From: Thiotrichales bacterium 19S3-11
GTDB taxonomy: Bacteria; Pseudomonadota; Gammaproteobacteria; Francisellales; Francisellaceae
Length of the DNA: 64,000 nucleotides
Assembly: GCA_021713295.1 (NCBI GenBank)
Contig: JAKJJU010000007.1
Span: 1 to 64,000 of the forward strand
Direction: 5' to 3'
The first letter of the stretch is position 1; every line of letters starts with the position of its first letter. Positions 47,162 through 56,742 of this stretch are shown one piece after another. The position numbers and the translations under genes were made by a program. The notes below the pieces were generated by a model, which saw nothing but the letters and a program-made list of their open reading frames with translations, was not told where the DNA came from and searched no databases.

Positions 47162-47764
47162 GTGAATAACGAGATCATTAGAAATGATGAAGTAGCTACG
47201 AAAGAAAAGTCGCCTGAGCAAGATAAATTTAATGTAAAAGAGAAATTATTTGAGAGCAGGCAATTATTAATCTGCGGTGAAATCAATCAAAAACTTGCTG
47301 CAAAAATCACTGAAGAATTGTTAGCGCTAGAAGCAGAAGACAATAAAAGCGATATTACACTTTTTATCAACTCACAAGGTGGGCATGTTGAAGCAGGTGA
47401 TACGATCCACGATATGATTCGATTTATTAAACCCACGGTTAAAGTCATTGGTACAGGTTGGGTTGCTAGTGCTGGTACGCATATCTATTTGGCGGCAGAT
47501 AAAGAAAATCGCTATTGTTTACCCAATACGCGTTTTTTAATTCATCAACCATTAGGTGGGACACGAGGTAGTGCTTCTGATATCCACATTCAGGCTGAGC
47601 AAATTGTTAAAATGCGCGAGCGTTTGGCAAAAGTAATTTCGAAAAGCACAGGCCAAGAAATTAAAAAAGTACGTCTAGATATTGATCGTGACTATTGGAT
47701 GAATACAGATGAAGCAACTGAATATGGCATTGTCCATAAAGTAATTAAAAAACGTCAATTTTAA
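47162..47764 (+). CDS. ClpP-like serine protease subunit
   Basis: The 200-residue protein is a ClpP-fold serine protease. The catalytic triad is Ser103 (WVASAGTHIY), His128 (LIHQPLGG) and Asp173 (RLDIDRDYW). The N-terminal segment and SQGGHVEAGDTIHD replace the usual NSPGG..AG text, and VASAG replaces AASMG, so this is a divergent paralogue rather than the housekeeping ClpP. It begins with GTG after GGGAG. It is not adjacent to clpX or tig but lies 50 bases upstream of polA on the same strand. Its partner ATPase is unknown; it may form mixed rings with a normal ClpP. Confidence 0.85.
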   Translation: MNNEIIRNDEVATKEKSPEQDKFNVKEKLFESRQLLICGEINQKLAAKITEELLALEAEDNKSDITLFINSQGGHVEAGDTIHDMIRFIKPTVKVIGTGWVASAGTHIYLAADKENRYCLPNTRFLIHQPLGGTRGSASDIHIQAEQIVKMRERLAKVISKSTGQEIKKVRLDIDRDYWMNTDEATEYGIVHKVIKKRQF

Positions 47765-47813
47765 TTAATCTTGAAAGCACGATACTAGATTATATTTAAG
47801 GTTAATTTCTACT

Positions 47814-50525
47814 ATGAATAATCCTGTTGATTTAGATTCAACTAAAAAGCTCGTTTTAGTTGATGGTTCATCTTATTTGTTTAGAGCATTCCATGCGATG
47901 CCATATTTAATGACATCAAAAGGCCAACACACAGGCGCTATTTATGGTGTTATTAATATGCTAAAAAAACTCCCTCAACAAATGGGTACAGAGCATATTG
48001 GTATTATTTTTGACGCCAAGGGTAAAAATTTTAGACATCAGCTTTATCCAGAGTATAAGGCCAATCGTAAGAAAATGGCTGATGAGCTCAGTGAGCAAAT
48101 CAAACCGTTACACCAATTAATTAAAGCGATGGGCTTTCCATTAGTAAGTATTGAAGGGGTTGAAGCAGATGATGTTATTGGAACACTAGCTAAAGAGGCA
48201 TCAAATAATGGCTGGGATGTCCTAATCTCTACAAGTGATAAGGATATGGCTCAGCTAGTTAATGAGCATGTTACATTAGTTGATACCATGAAAAATGAAA
48301 TTACTAAACGCGAAAAAGTAATTGAAAAGTTTGGTGTTACGCCTGAACAAATTATAGATTTTCTAGCTTTAGTTGGTGATAGCTCTGATAATATCCCTGG
48401 AGTGCCGAAAGTTGGCCCTAAGAGCGCTTCAAAATGGTTAAATGAATATGGTAATTTAGATAATATCATTAAACATGCTGATCAGATTAATGGAAAAATT
48501 GGTGAAAATTTACGTAATAGTTTAGAGGTGCTTCCTTTATCTTATAAGTTAGCAACGATTGTTACAGATGTGCCATTAGAAATTAAATATGATCAATTAA
48601 AATGTCAGTTACCGGATACGAGTCAGTTAAAAATACTCTATAAAGAGCTGGAATTTCATAAACTTTTAAAAGAAGTTGAACTGTTAGCAGGCGATGAAAG
48701 TGAGCCGTTAGTTAATCAACCCAGTTATGAATGTATTTTAACACAAAATGCTCTGGAAGAATGGATTAGAAAAATTAAACAAGCTAAATTAGTTGCGATA
48801 GATACAGAGACAACCGCTCTTGATCCGATGCGAGCTAATTTGGTTGGTATTTCTCTAGCTGTAGAAGAAGGAAAGGCTTGTTATATTCCGCTGGCACATG
48901 ATTATTTAGGCGTGCCAATGCAGCTACCGTTTCAGAAAACGTTAGATGCTTTAAAAGTTGTATTAGAAGATAAGGCGATTAAAAAAGTCGGTCATCATAT
49001 TAAATATGATTTGAAAATCTTAAGAAGAGCAGGAATTGAGCTTGAAGGTGTTAGTTATGATACAATGCTTGAATCTTATGTTTTCAACAGTACTGCGTCA
49101 CGTCATGACATGGATTCACTGGCAGAGTATTATTTAGACATTAAAACAACCTCTTTTGAAGAAGTAGCTGGAAAAGGCAAAAATCAGTTAACGTTTAACC
49201 AAGTTGATTTGGAAAAAGCAACTCCTTATGCTGCGGAAGATGCTGATATTACCCTAAGGCTTCACCATTATTTTTGGCCAAAAATAGAGAAAGAAGAAAA
49301 ACTAAACGCATTATTTCTCGATGAAGAGATGCCTGTAATGTTTGTCTTAAATGAGATTGAAATGACAGGGGTTAAGTTAGATATTAGTCAACTACAAGCG
49401 CAATCGAATCAATTAGCGATGAATATAAATGATCTTGAAGCTAAAGCCTATAAGTTAGCAGATAAAACCTTTAATTTAGCATCGACAAAGCAATTAAGAG
49501 AAATATTATTTGATGACTTAAAAATTCCAGTTGTTAAAAAAACACCTGGCGGTCAGCCATCGACTTCAGAAGAGGTAATGCAAGAGTTATCACAAGCCTA
49601 TGAGTTGCCGGCTATCATTTTAGAGCATCGTCATCTTAGTAAGCTTAAATCAACCTATACGGATAAATTGCCGCTACAAATTAATCCTCAAACTAATCGT
49701 GTGCATACCTCTTACCATCAAGCTGTTGCGATTACAGGTAGGCTATCTTCATCTGATCCAAATTTGCAAAATATTCCAATCCGTACAGAAACAGGACGTA
49801 AAATACGTCAAGCATTTATTGCTGCTAAGGATCATCTATTAGTTGCTGCAGATTATTCTCAAATTGAATTAAGAATTATGGCGCATTTATCAAATGATAA
49901 AGGATTGGTAAAGGCATTTAATGAGGGCGCAGATATTCATAGAGCAACAGCAGCTGAAGTGCTTAACTTGTCATTAGCTGATGTTACTTCGGAGGATCGC
50001 AGAAAGGCGAAAGCAGTTAACTTTGGATTAATCTACGGTATGAGTGCGTTTGGTTTAGCAAGACAGTTACATATAAGTCAAGGTGAAGCACAAGATTATG
50101 TCGATCTTTATTTTTCACGTTATCCAGGTGTAAAAGCCTATATGCAACAGACGCGAGAATATGCTCTAGATCAGGGGTATGTTGAAACACTTTTTGGTAG
50201 GCGCTTATATTTATCTGATATTAAATCACGTAATGTACAGCGTCGTAAACAAGCTGAGCGTGCAGCAATTAATGCGCCAATGCAAGGAACGGCTGCTGAT
50301 ATTATCAAACGGGCAATGATCCAATTAAATAAATGGTTACAGAATCACTACCCAAATGCCAAAATGATTATGCAAGTTCATGATGAACTTGTTTTAGAAG
50401 TACCAAAAGCAGATGCAGAAGTAGTCAAAGAAGGTGTCATTGAAATTATGGAATCTGCAGCAAGCTTGACTGTTCCACTTGCAGTTGATGCAGCAATTGG
50501 GCAAAATTGGGATCAAGCACATTAG
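47814..50525 (+). CDS. polA: DNA polymerase I
   Basis: PolA removes RNA primers and fills gaps in repair. The 903-residue product has all three domains: 5'-3' nuclease (about 1-290, with LVDGSSYLFRAFHAM, IEGVEADDVIGTLA and VGDSSDNIPGVP), a 3'-5' proofreading domain with the metal-binding VAIDTETTALDP at about 329-340 intact, and the family A polymerase (ADYSQIELRIMAHLS, RRKAKAVNFGLIYGMSAFG, MQVHDELVLEV). Length is near E. coli (928). ATG after TTAAGGTTAATTTCT, a moderate ribosome site. Confidence 0.98.
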   Translation: MNNPVDLDSTKKLVLVDGSSYLFRAFHAMPYLMTSKGQHTGAIYGVINMLKKLPQQMGTEHIGIIFDAKGKNFRHQLYPEYKANRKKMADELSEQIKPLHQLIKAMGFPLVSIEGVEADDVIGTLAKEASNNGWDVLISTSDKDMAQLVNEHVTLVDTMKNEITKREKVIEKFGVTPEQIIDFLALVGDSSDNIPGVPKVGPKSASKWLNEYGNLDNIIKHADQINGKIGENLRNSLEVLPLSYKLATIVTDVPLEIKYDQLKCQLPDTSQLKILYKELEFHKLLKEVELLAGDESEPLVNQPSYECILTQNALEEWIRKIKQAKLVAIDTETTALDPMRANLVGISLAVEEGKACYIPLAHDYLGVPMQLPFQKTLDALKVVLEDKAIKKVGHHIKYDLKILRRAGIELEGVSYDTMLESYVFNSTASRHDMDSLAEYYLDIKTTSFEEVAGKGKNQLTFNQVDLEKATPYAAEDADITLRLHHYFWPKIEKEEKLNALFLDEEMPVMFVLNEIEMTGVKLDISQLQAQSNQLAMNINDLEAKAYKLADKTFNLASTKQLREILFDDLKIPVVKKTPGGQPSTSEEVMQELSQAYELPAIILEHRHLSKLKSTYTDKLPLQINPQTNRVHTSYHQAVAITGRLSSSDPNLQNIPIRTETGRKIRQAFIAAKDHLLVAADYSQIELRIMAHLSNDKGLVKAFNEGADIHRATAAEVLNLSLADVTSEDRRKAKAVNFGLIYGMSAFGLARQLHISQGEAQDYVDLYFSRYPGVKAYMQQTREYALDQGYVETLFGRRLYLSDIKSRNVQRRKQAERAAINAPMQGTAADIIKRAMIQLNKWLQNHYPNAKMIMQVHDELVLEVPKADAEVVKEGVIEIMESAASLTVPLAVDAAIGQNWDQAH

Positions 50526-50574
50526 CTTATTAATAGTTAGTTTAAGGATGGACACAAAGCATAAGGAGGGTTTT

Positions 50575-51294
50575 ATGCGGATATCTAAATTACTATCATT
50601 GTCAATCGCATTAGGAATATTTAGCGTATCACATAATGGGTTAGCTTCAACTGACCAACTTAATTCTGCACAGGCACAGAATACCAAAGCGCATGCACAA
50701 AAAACCAATATTTTATCTCCAATTGGTTATTGGCTGCAATACAGTGATAAAACAGATAAGGCACAATCGGTTTTTCAAGTCTATCAAGATTCTAAATCAG
50801 GAAAAATTGAAGGTAAAATTTTAGTGCCATTTTTTAAAGTAGTTGATGGTGAGGTAACGCCACCAGATATTAATTGTCAGAAGTGTGGAAAAGGTTCTGA
50901 TAATGGTTATACCTATGACTACACTAAAACTCCAGATAGTCGAGTCCAAGGTATGAAAATACTATGGGGCTTTACTAAAACAGATGATGAACCCTCAAAA
51001 GGTGATGGCGTAGAATGGGATGATGGTTCCTTGCTTGATCCTGAAAGTGGTCATGTTTATAGTGGTTATCTTTATACGCAAAACTGGGGTAGAGAGCTTT
51101 ATTTGAGAGGTTATTGGGGAATAAGTTTGATTGGTCGTACTCAAGTCTGGAGACGTATTACTAAACAAGATGCGGACCGTTTGGTAAAACAATGTGGTTT
51201 AGTTAGTGATGGTACACATTATACTTATACGAATAAAGGTGGCAAAGTTGACAATGAAAAGCTTTGGCAAAGTTGTAAAAATATTAAGCTGTGA
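50575..51294 (+). CDS. Secreted DUF2147 protein
   Basis: I place the start at the ATG at 50575, preceded by AAGGAGG; a longer frame runs into polA and lacks such a site. The 239-residue product has a signal peptide (about 1-25, ending GLAS). The mature domain matches DUF2147: IGYWLQYSDKTDKAQSVFQVY, CQKCGKG, GMKILWGF, WDDGSLLDPESGHVYSGYL and LRGYWGISLIGRTQVWRR. DUF2147 proteins are predicted periplasmic or outer-surface beta-barrels of lipocalin type with no proven role. A Cys pair in CQKC could bind metal or form a disulfide. 49 bases after polA. Confidence 0.9.
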   Translation: MRISKLLSLSIALGIFSVSHNGLASTDQLNSAQAQNTKAHAQKTNILSPIGYWLQYSDKTDKAQSVFQVYQDSKSGKIEGKILVPFFKVVDGEVTPPDINCQKCGKGSDNGYTYDYTKTPDSRVQGMKILWGFTKTDDEPSKGDGVEWDDGSLLDPESGHVYSGYLYTQNWGRELYLRGYWGISLIGRTQVWRRITKQDADRLVKQCGLVSDGTHYTYTNKGGKVDNEKLWQSCKNIKL

Positions 51295-51471
51295 ATTTGA
51301 TATAAACCCTCTTAAAGGCAAATAATTAATGCATTTATTTTCAACGCAACCCCCTATCGGAAGGGCGGAAATTCTTAAAGGATAAGGATACAATTAACAA
51401 GGATGTTGACCACAAATGATAAATGTTGTTTGGTGATGTATAAGGGTGATTAAGTTTATTGTTAGCTTGAA

Positions 51472-52341
51472 TTAACTATCTAATGCCACTGCAATTTTAG
51501 CTGAACGACTCTCTGGATGTTGTCTAGCATAGGTTGCAAAAATAAAGCCAACATTGTTTTGAGTATTTGTTTTACTGAATAGTTTAGAACTTTCATAAGC
51601 GTATTGGTGAATTTCTCTAAATAAATTATTATTATTTTTACTAATACCATTGCTTGAGCCTTTATATTTATTTAATAATGCTAGGGCTTTGGCAGCTCGG
51701 CTTGTTGGACAATTAACAATATGTTGATTGATAGCATCAATAGAGCTAGTACTCGTTATATTTTGTTTTTTAAATATTGTGGTCGCTCCATTATAAAGTG
51801 CATTATATATTCTAAAGAAACTATTTCGATTAGATACATTAATATAATTATTGTGATAAGCATGACCAATAACATGATCTATAAAAGTATGACAATTATA
51901 TTTAGGGTAACCTTCGCCATTAAATTTTTCAGTAGTTGCTGCATGATCAATCATTTCAGCCGTTAATTCAGGATAGGCAATAACCTTATATTTATGACTT
52001 TCAGCTTGATGGCAATATTTGTCGTGATAATGTTCTTTATAAAGGTCTGTGCTAACATGTTGCTTTCTTAGAATAAAATCCCTTCTTCCATATACCTCGT
52101 CATCATATATATCTTTATGCTTTGAAGTATCAATTACAGTCATTCCTCTAGCTATGCGAAATTGATTTGCCCAAAATAAACCTTCATAAACAATTCCACA
52201 ACCATCATTGCCTACTTTTGGTACATAAATTTGTCCATGAACATTTAATGGGTCTTGAGTGTTTGAATGTGTAATAACAAGTGGAATACCTTTCTGTATT
52301 GCCTCAATTACACCTGCTTGAGAATTAATTTCATAGCTCAT
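51472..52341 (-). CDS. Unrecognised 289-residue protein with an NCHTF motif
   Basis: The ATG is preceded by AAAGG at 8 bases. The product has no signal peptide or membrane segment. A Cys in YNCHTFIDHVIGHAYHNN (about residue 151) stands where an N-C-x-x-F motif is seen in papain-like and LRAT/NlpC hydrolases, and several His follow. An N-terminal His (THSN) might pair with it in a permuted papain fold. The C-terminal third is Asn- and Ser-rich, with helices. I cannot name a family. It sits alone in an accessory stretch next to a broken hydrolase gene; a role as a secreted effector is possible but unproved. Confidence 0.7.
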   Translation of the reverse strand: MSYEINSQAGVIEAIQKGIPLVITHSNTQDPLNVHGQIYVPKVGNDGCGIVYEGLFWANQFRIARGMTVIDTSKHKDIYDDEVYGRRDFILRKQHVSTDLYKEHYHDKYCHQAESHKYKVIAYPELTAEMIDHAATTEKFNGEGYPKYNCHTFIDHVIGHAYHNNYINVSNRNSFFRIYNALYNGATTIFKKQNITSTSSIDAINQHIVNCPTSRAAKALALLNKYKGSSNGISKNNNNLFREIHQYAYESSKLFSKTNTQNNVGFIFATYARQHPESRSAKIAVALDS

Positions 52342-52688
52342 TTTGCAACCTTTAAAATCAAATATTAAATAATCAATCTTTATTTTATCATTTGCTAAGG
52401 AGGTTTGTAAGTTGTGAGTTATTTCAAAAATAAAATCTATAAGCAGTTATAGAGTAATAAGATATAAATTAATTTATCAGGTTAGTATTACAAATTTAGA
52501 AAAGTAGAGATATTATTAAACAATTAGATTCGTTGTAAGTTTGACAAAATCTTCCATTTAAATATATTCTAACGACTTTTTGTAACAGGACTAGCTTCAT
52601 AAATTCCTTTAAATATCGTGAATTTAAAAGTAGCATGGGTAGAATTGGCTCATGGAAAGGATCGTTTAATTTTTGATTGAAAAATAAA
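52342..52688. other. Gene-free stretch of about 350 bases
   Basis: This AT-rich interval lies between the divergent-looking ends of a minus-strand gene start (52341) and a broken hydrolase (52689). I see the AAAGG ribosome site of the left gene at the start of the stretch, but no other open frame, repeat or tRNA. Promoter sites for the left gene should be here, but none stands out. Confidence 0.6.
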
Positions 52689-53378
52689 TTACTTAGCAAT
52701 GTTATGGTATTGTTCGGTAGCGCCAGCATTTTGTGATAGAGCAATGATTGTCTTTGTATTTTTAAAATAGGCATAAGTTGTGGCATAACCTAAGTAGTTA
52801 CCGGTATACATCCAAATTTGATCATGAATTTTATTATACATAACACCAACTCCTAGACCATAGTAGCCCTTAACGCTTGATAAACATTTACTATCAATAT
52901 CTTTAGCATCAACTTTTTCACCTTTTTTAGAAGGTAAAAGTAAGTCAACTTTTTGAATTTTGTCATAGCCTGGGAATAAATTTGTATCGAACCATGCACG
53001 AGTTGTACCAGTTAGGCCACCTGCAGGGCCAATATAATCAAGTGGTATAACAGTTACATCCTGGTTTGGGGAAAATAATGGTGAATCCAACTCTTTCGCT
53101 GTTTCTTCAGGCAAGTAACCCTGCAGCATATTACGGTAAAGATAAGTGTTATATTACATAGCATAGTGAATTGGAACGCCATATTGTTTTTTTAATGGTT
53201 TAATAATTAATGTTTCTAACATGCTGCCATAAGATTTTTTAAAATATTTTTCAATAATATAGTTCGTATTTGAATAACCCCAGTCAGTGCCGGGTTTAAA
53301 GCATAAATCATCTCGATTACAACCATTTTTTATTTGATATTTTGCAGCTAAAGAAACTAGTCGATTAAGCGAGTACAA
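52689..53378 (-). pseudogene. Broken beta-lactamase-family serine hydrolase
   Basis: Two fragments lie in the same reading frame, interrupted only by a TAA codon at about 53154-53156, so one nonsense mutation separates them. The upper part has FKPGTDWGYSNTNYIIEKYF, which contains the YxN motif (Tyr-Ser-Asn) and the usual GT.W.YSNTNY context. The lower part has GPAGGLTGTTRAW and YTGNYLGYATTYAY, the position of the third motif (HTG or KTG). The N-terminal 100 or so residues with the nucleophile SxxK and HTSGL are missing: the frame begins with TTG at 53378, directly after the stop of the upstream gene. It is therefore both truncated and interrupted, and is almost surely inactive. The original may have been a D-Ala-D-Ala carboxypeptidase or esterase. 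Confidence 0.8.
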
Positions 53379-53379
53379 A

Positions 53380-54156
53380 TTAATATAGAAATTCTGATTC
53401 TATTGTTTGCTTGGGAGGTTCATAGGATTGAAAAATTGGCTCTGGATTGCGGTATAAATTGACTGCCCAATCAGATTCTAGATGTGTATTATAAAAACTT
53501 TCATTGCCTTCAAAGCAGGATAAATGCTCCCTTAATGCATCTCTGTATGCTTTATAATCTGATGGTTTATGATATTTAGCTTGATAGGTTGCTTCTATAG
53601 CTCTTAAGCTTTCTATTGCATTTACAATTGGCCCTGGGATATTTTTAAATAAGTTGCCTTCATGTTCAATATCTTTTCTATTATGAGCAAAAAAACAATG
53701 AGTTTTGAATTGAGCGTCTATTAATAGTTGCATTACTAATACAGATTTTTTTGATTCGTTATTTAACCGAGGAAAAATACTTTTTAATTGTAATTGTAAA
53801 CATTCAGCATTAGATTGTATTATTTGTTGAACTGGAGATGACTTTGAATTATCTAGTAAGCAGGTTGATATTGCTCCTGATAAAGTAATTTCATAACGAT
53901 ATTGAGCGCTTTCTAAGTTATTAAATAAATGTTGGCGGAATAAAAGATAGGAGGTATACTGCCCATTTTTCTTATAGTGTTGTTTATCTTCCCTTATTTC
54001 AAGTTCAATTTGCTCAATTACATAGTTAGGTATGTTTTCATAGCGCTTGTTACCAAAAATTACATTGTTCTGATTTAGGTAAAATAGACTTTCACTTTTG
54101 TTTTGATATTTATCTAATATTTCATGAATTAATTTTTGTTTTAACTGCTGAGACAT
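53380..54156 (-). CDS. Unrecognised 258-residue protein with internal duplication
   Basis: AGGAA lies about nine bases before the ATG. The product is hydrophilic, with no signal or membrane segment. The two halves look duplicated: residues about 35-80 (GNKRYENIPNYVIEQI then LFRQHLF) align with about 168-213 (GNLFKNIPGPIVNAI then YRDALREHL), sharing G-N, NIP and L-x-R/HL spacing with a loop of similar size. No family recognised. It ends 2 bases before the truncated hydrolase frame, so a rearrangement joined them. Possibly an effector or a small toxin-like protein; not known. Confidence 0.7.
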   Translation of the reverse strand: MSQQLKQKLIHEILDKYQNKSESLFYLNQNNVIFGNKRYENIPNYVIEQIELEIREDKQHYKKNGQYTSYLLFRQHLFNNLESAQYRYEITLSGAISTCLLDNSKSSPVQQIIQSNAECLQLQLKSIFPRLNNESKKSVLVMQLLIDAQFKTHCFFAHNRKDIEHEGNLFKNIPGPIVNAIESLRAIEATYQAKYHKPSDYKAYRDALREHLSCFEGNESFYNTHLESDWAVNLYRNPEPIFQSYEPPKQTIESEFLY

Positions 54157-54576
54157 TAAAATATTTCCTGTTATTACATTAAGTAATATTGTAATAAAAT
54201 CATAACCAAAAATTAATAAAAGAAATATTTCAAAAAACAGATACGATGTAACAGATACGATGCCGATGTGAATATATTATTTTTCAATAAGTTAATAGCT
54301 ATGATTTTTGCGGGTTTTAATGATTTTTGCAATAAGGCTTTTACCTAATATTTCATTGTCTAATAGATGGATTTGTTGATTACCTAATTTTGGTAGTTTA
54401 GAGCCTCATATACAAACAACATACCATTAATTAATTAAATCCTTCTATATTTAATCTTTTTTTCTTATAAACTATTTGTATTAGTTATTGATAAATAGAA
54501 AAATATTTGCCATTTATGAGAATTATTTCTACTATAGTATTTTTGTGATAGGAATAAATGATATGGATATTAATAA
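54157..54576. promoter_or_regulatory. 420-base gap with 12-bp direct repeat and a Fur-box-like site
   Basis: The gap between the 258-residue gene and the OPT transporter has no gene. It contains ACAGATACGATG twice, at 54237-54248 and 54251-54262 (period 14). Near the right end, TGAGAAT T ATTTCTA (54517-54531) matches a 7-1-7 Fur-box consensus (TGATAAT n ATTATCA) in 11 of 14 bases. It overlaps a TATAGT (54533-54538) that may be the -10 of the OPT promoter, so a bound Fur-like repressor would block polymerase. The match is suggestive only. Confidence 0.4.
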
Positions 54577-56619
54577 ATGAAAAGTTATATATCGCCATCG
54601 ACTAATTTGCCAGAGATCACCATAAGAGCTTGTATTTTGGCTGCAATACTAACCATTGTGTTAATGGCTGCAAATATGTATTTAGCATTAAGAGTTGGTA
54701 TGACATTTGCAACAACATTACCAGCAGCTGTAATATCCATGGCGGTTTTAAGTCGATTTAAAGGTTCAAATATACTAGAGAATACGGTTGTTCAGACTTT
54801 TGCCTCAACAGGTGGTACGTTATCAGCTATTGTATTTGCCTTACCTGCGTTAATTATAGTCGGTACTTGGAATGAATTACCTTATTGGCAAACAACGTTA
54901 ATTGCCGTATTAGGTGGATTGCTAGGTGTATTATTTACAATCCCACTAAGGCGAGCATTAATTGTTGAAAGTCAAAGTCATTTACCATTTCCTGAAGGGC
55001 AAGCTGCCGCAGAAGTTTTAAAAGTAGGGGAAAGGATTAAACAAAAAAGTAATTCAAGTGAAAAAAAGATAGAAACAGGCATACGTTTTATTGTAATCGG
55101 TGCACTTGTTTCAGCTGTATTATCACTATTAATAAGTGGCTTTAAGGTGGTTGCAGGCTCAATAAGCTATGCTAGTAAAGTGGGTAATGTTGTTGTTGGT
55201 GCAAGCTTTAGTTATGGTTTGGCTTTAGTGGGGGCGGGTTATCTAATTGGCGTAAGATTATGTGTTTATATGTTAGTCGGCTCAATATTTGCCTATTTAA
55301 TATTGACGCCTTATTTTTCACTAAATCCAATTTATCAAGGGCTTTCTGTAGATGTTGTATTGGATAAAATTTATAATACTAACATTCGATATATTGGTGT
55401 CGGTTGTATTGCTGTAGCGGCGATTTGGTCAGTTATCAATCTAATTAAACCGCTGATTGCGGGTGTTAAGGCCTCATTGGAAGATCATGCTAAATATAAG
55501 CAAACAGGTGAAGGCCTCATAATTAGAACCGAAAGGGATCTGCCAATTAAATATCTCTCTAGTATGACTTTGTTATTATCATTACCTCTAATTGCAGTAT
55601 TTGCTTATTATATTGGTATACAACCTATTGATTTATCCGTTGGTAAGTTACTTTCTTTACTCTTAGTTTGTATCTTTTTGATTCTAATTATTGGCTTTTT
55701 ATTAGCTGCTGTTGCAGGTTATATGGCAGGCATTATTGGGTCTTCAAATAGCCCAGTTTCAGGTTTAGTTTACTTAGCTGCGATTATTATTGCATTTATA
55801 TTAGCTTATATAGCGACAGCATTTTTTGGTCATGATATTAAACATGTTGAAACTCAGAAATTTTTAGTAGGCTTAATTTTATTTATCACATCAACCATTC
55901 TTGCAATTGCCTGTATCGCCAATGATAATTTGCAGGATTTAAAAACAGGTCAGGTTGTAGGGGCTACACCATGGAAACAGCAAGTTGCATTGATGATGGG
56001 GGTAATTGCGGCAGCAGTTATTATAGCACCGGTATTTAATCTTTTATATAATGCCTATGGGTTGGTTGGAGCGCCTTTTCCGAATCCAGGCATGACAATT
56101 GATAATGCCTTAACTTCGCCACAAGCGAATTTAGCAGCCGCCTTAGTGCAAGGAATTGTTACCCATAAAATGAATTGGTCAATGCTATTATTTGGTGCAT
56201 TGGTAGGTATCGTTTTAATTATTGTGGATCAGATGGTATTTAAACCAATGAAATGGCCAAGAATTAGTCTATTTTCATTTGCAATTGCAATTTATTTGCC
56301 TATGTCGATGATTTTACCAATTGTTGTTGGGGGTTTTCTTTCACTTTTTACGCATAGAAATCTAAAAAAACGCTATCAATCTAAAAAAGCATTTGAAAAT
56401 GCGAAAACTTCAGGCATATTGGTCGCCTCAGGTATGATTGTCGGTGAAGCGTTAATGAGTATATTTATTGCTGGTGTTATTGGCTATACAGGCAGTCAAG
56501 ATGCGCTTAGTCTGGTTGGAGCATCATTTGAGATGGCTGCGAATGTATTGGGTGTTGTCTGTTTTATTATTAGTTTATTGATACTTTATCGCTATAAAAT
56601 AGCTAAGATCAATCAATAA
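54577..56619 (+). CDS. OPT-family transporter
   Basis: The oligopeptide transporter (OPT) family moves peptides or metal-chelate compounds across the inner membrane. The 680-residue product has about 14-16 hydrophobic segments, starts ITIRACILAAILTIVLMAANMYLALRVG and holds HLPFPEGQAAAEVLKVGE, the signature block of bacterial OPT proteins. The substrate is unknown; relatives import peptides, glutathione or iron chelates. A six-codon frame (54563-54580, ATG to TGA) has GGA upstream and its stop overlaps the OPT start (ATGA), so translation may be coupled. A Fur-like site upstream raises the possibility of iron control. Confidence 0.92.
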   Translation: MKSYISPSTNLPEITIRACILAAILTIVLMAANMYLALRVGMTFATTLPAAVISMAVLSRFKGSNILENTVVQTFASTGGTLSAIVFALPALIIVGTWNELPYWQTTLIAVLGGLLGVLFTIPLRRALIVESQSHLPFPEGQAAAEVLKVGERIKQKSNSSEKKIETGIRFIVIGALVSAVLSLLISGFKVVAGSISYASKVGNVVVGASFSYGLALVGAGYLIGVRLCVYMLVGSIFAYLILTPYFSLNPIYQGLSVDVVLDKIYNTNIRYIGVGCIAVAAIWSVINLIKPLIAGVKASLEDHAKYKQTGEGLIIRTERDLPIKYLSSMTLLLSLPLIAVFAYYIGIQPIDLSVGKLLSLLLVCIFLILIIGFLLAAVAGYMAGIIGSSNSPVSGLVYLAAIIIAFILAYIATAFFGHDIKHVETQKFLVGLILFITSTILAIACIANDNLQDLKTGQVVGATPWKQQVALMMGVIAAAVIIAPVFNLLYNAYGLVGAPFPNPGMTIDNALTSPQANLAAALVQGIVTHKMNWSMLLFGALVGIVLIIVDQMVFKPMKWPRISLFSFAIAIYLPMSMILPIVVGGFLSLFTHRNLKKRYQSKKAFENAKTSGILVASGMIVGEALMSIFIAGVIGYTGSQDALSLVGASFEMAANVLGVVCFIISLLILYRYKIAKINQ

Positions 56620-56742
56620 ATTCATATTGCACTTATTTTTTATATCTGATTATTTTGCCATAAATAATTGTTTATTGATCCTAAATATGATTGAATAGCC
56701 TTGCTATAAAGGTTAGCTATTTCAAAATAAAAGGAGATTTAA

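Noticed and set aside
50479-50574. N-terminal extension of the DUF2147 gene into polA
   Set aside because: AAGGAGG just before 50575 and the signal peptide that begins there fix the start at 50575.
52496-52786. 96-codon minus-strand frame partly in the gene-free stretch
   Set aside because: It overlaps the hydrolase pseudogene out of frame, has no ribosome site and resembles no protein.
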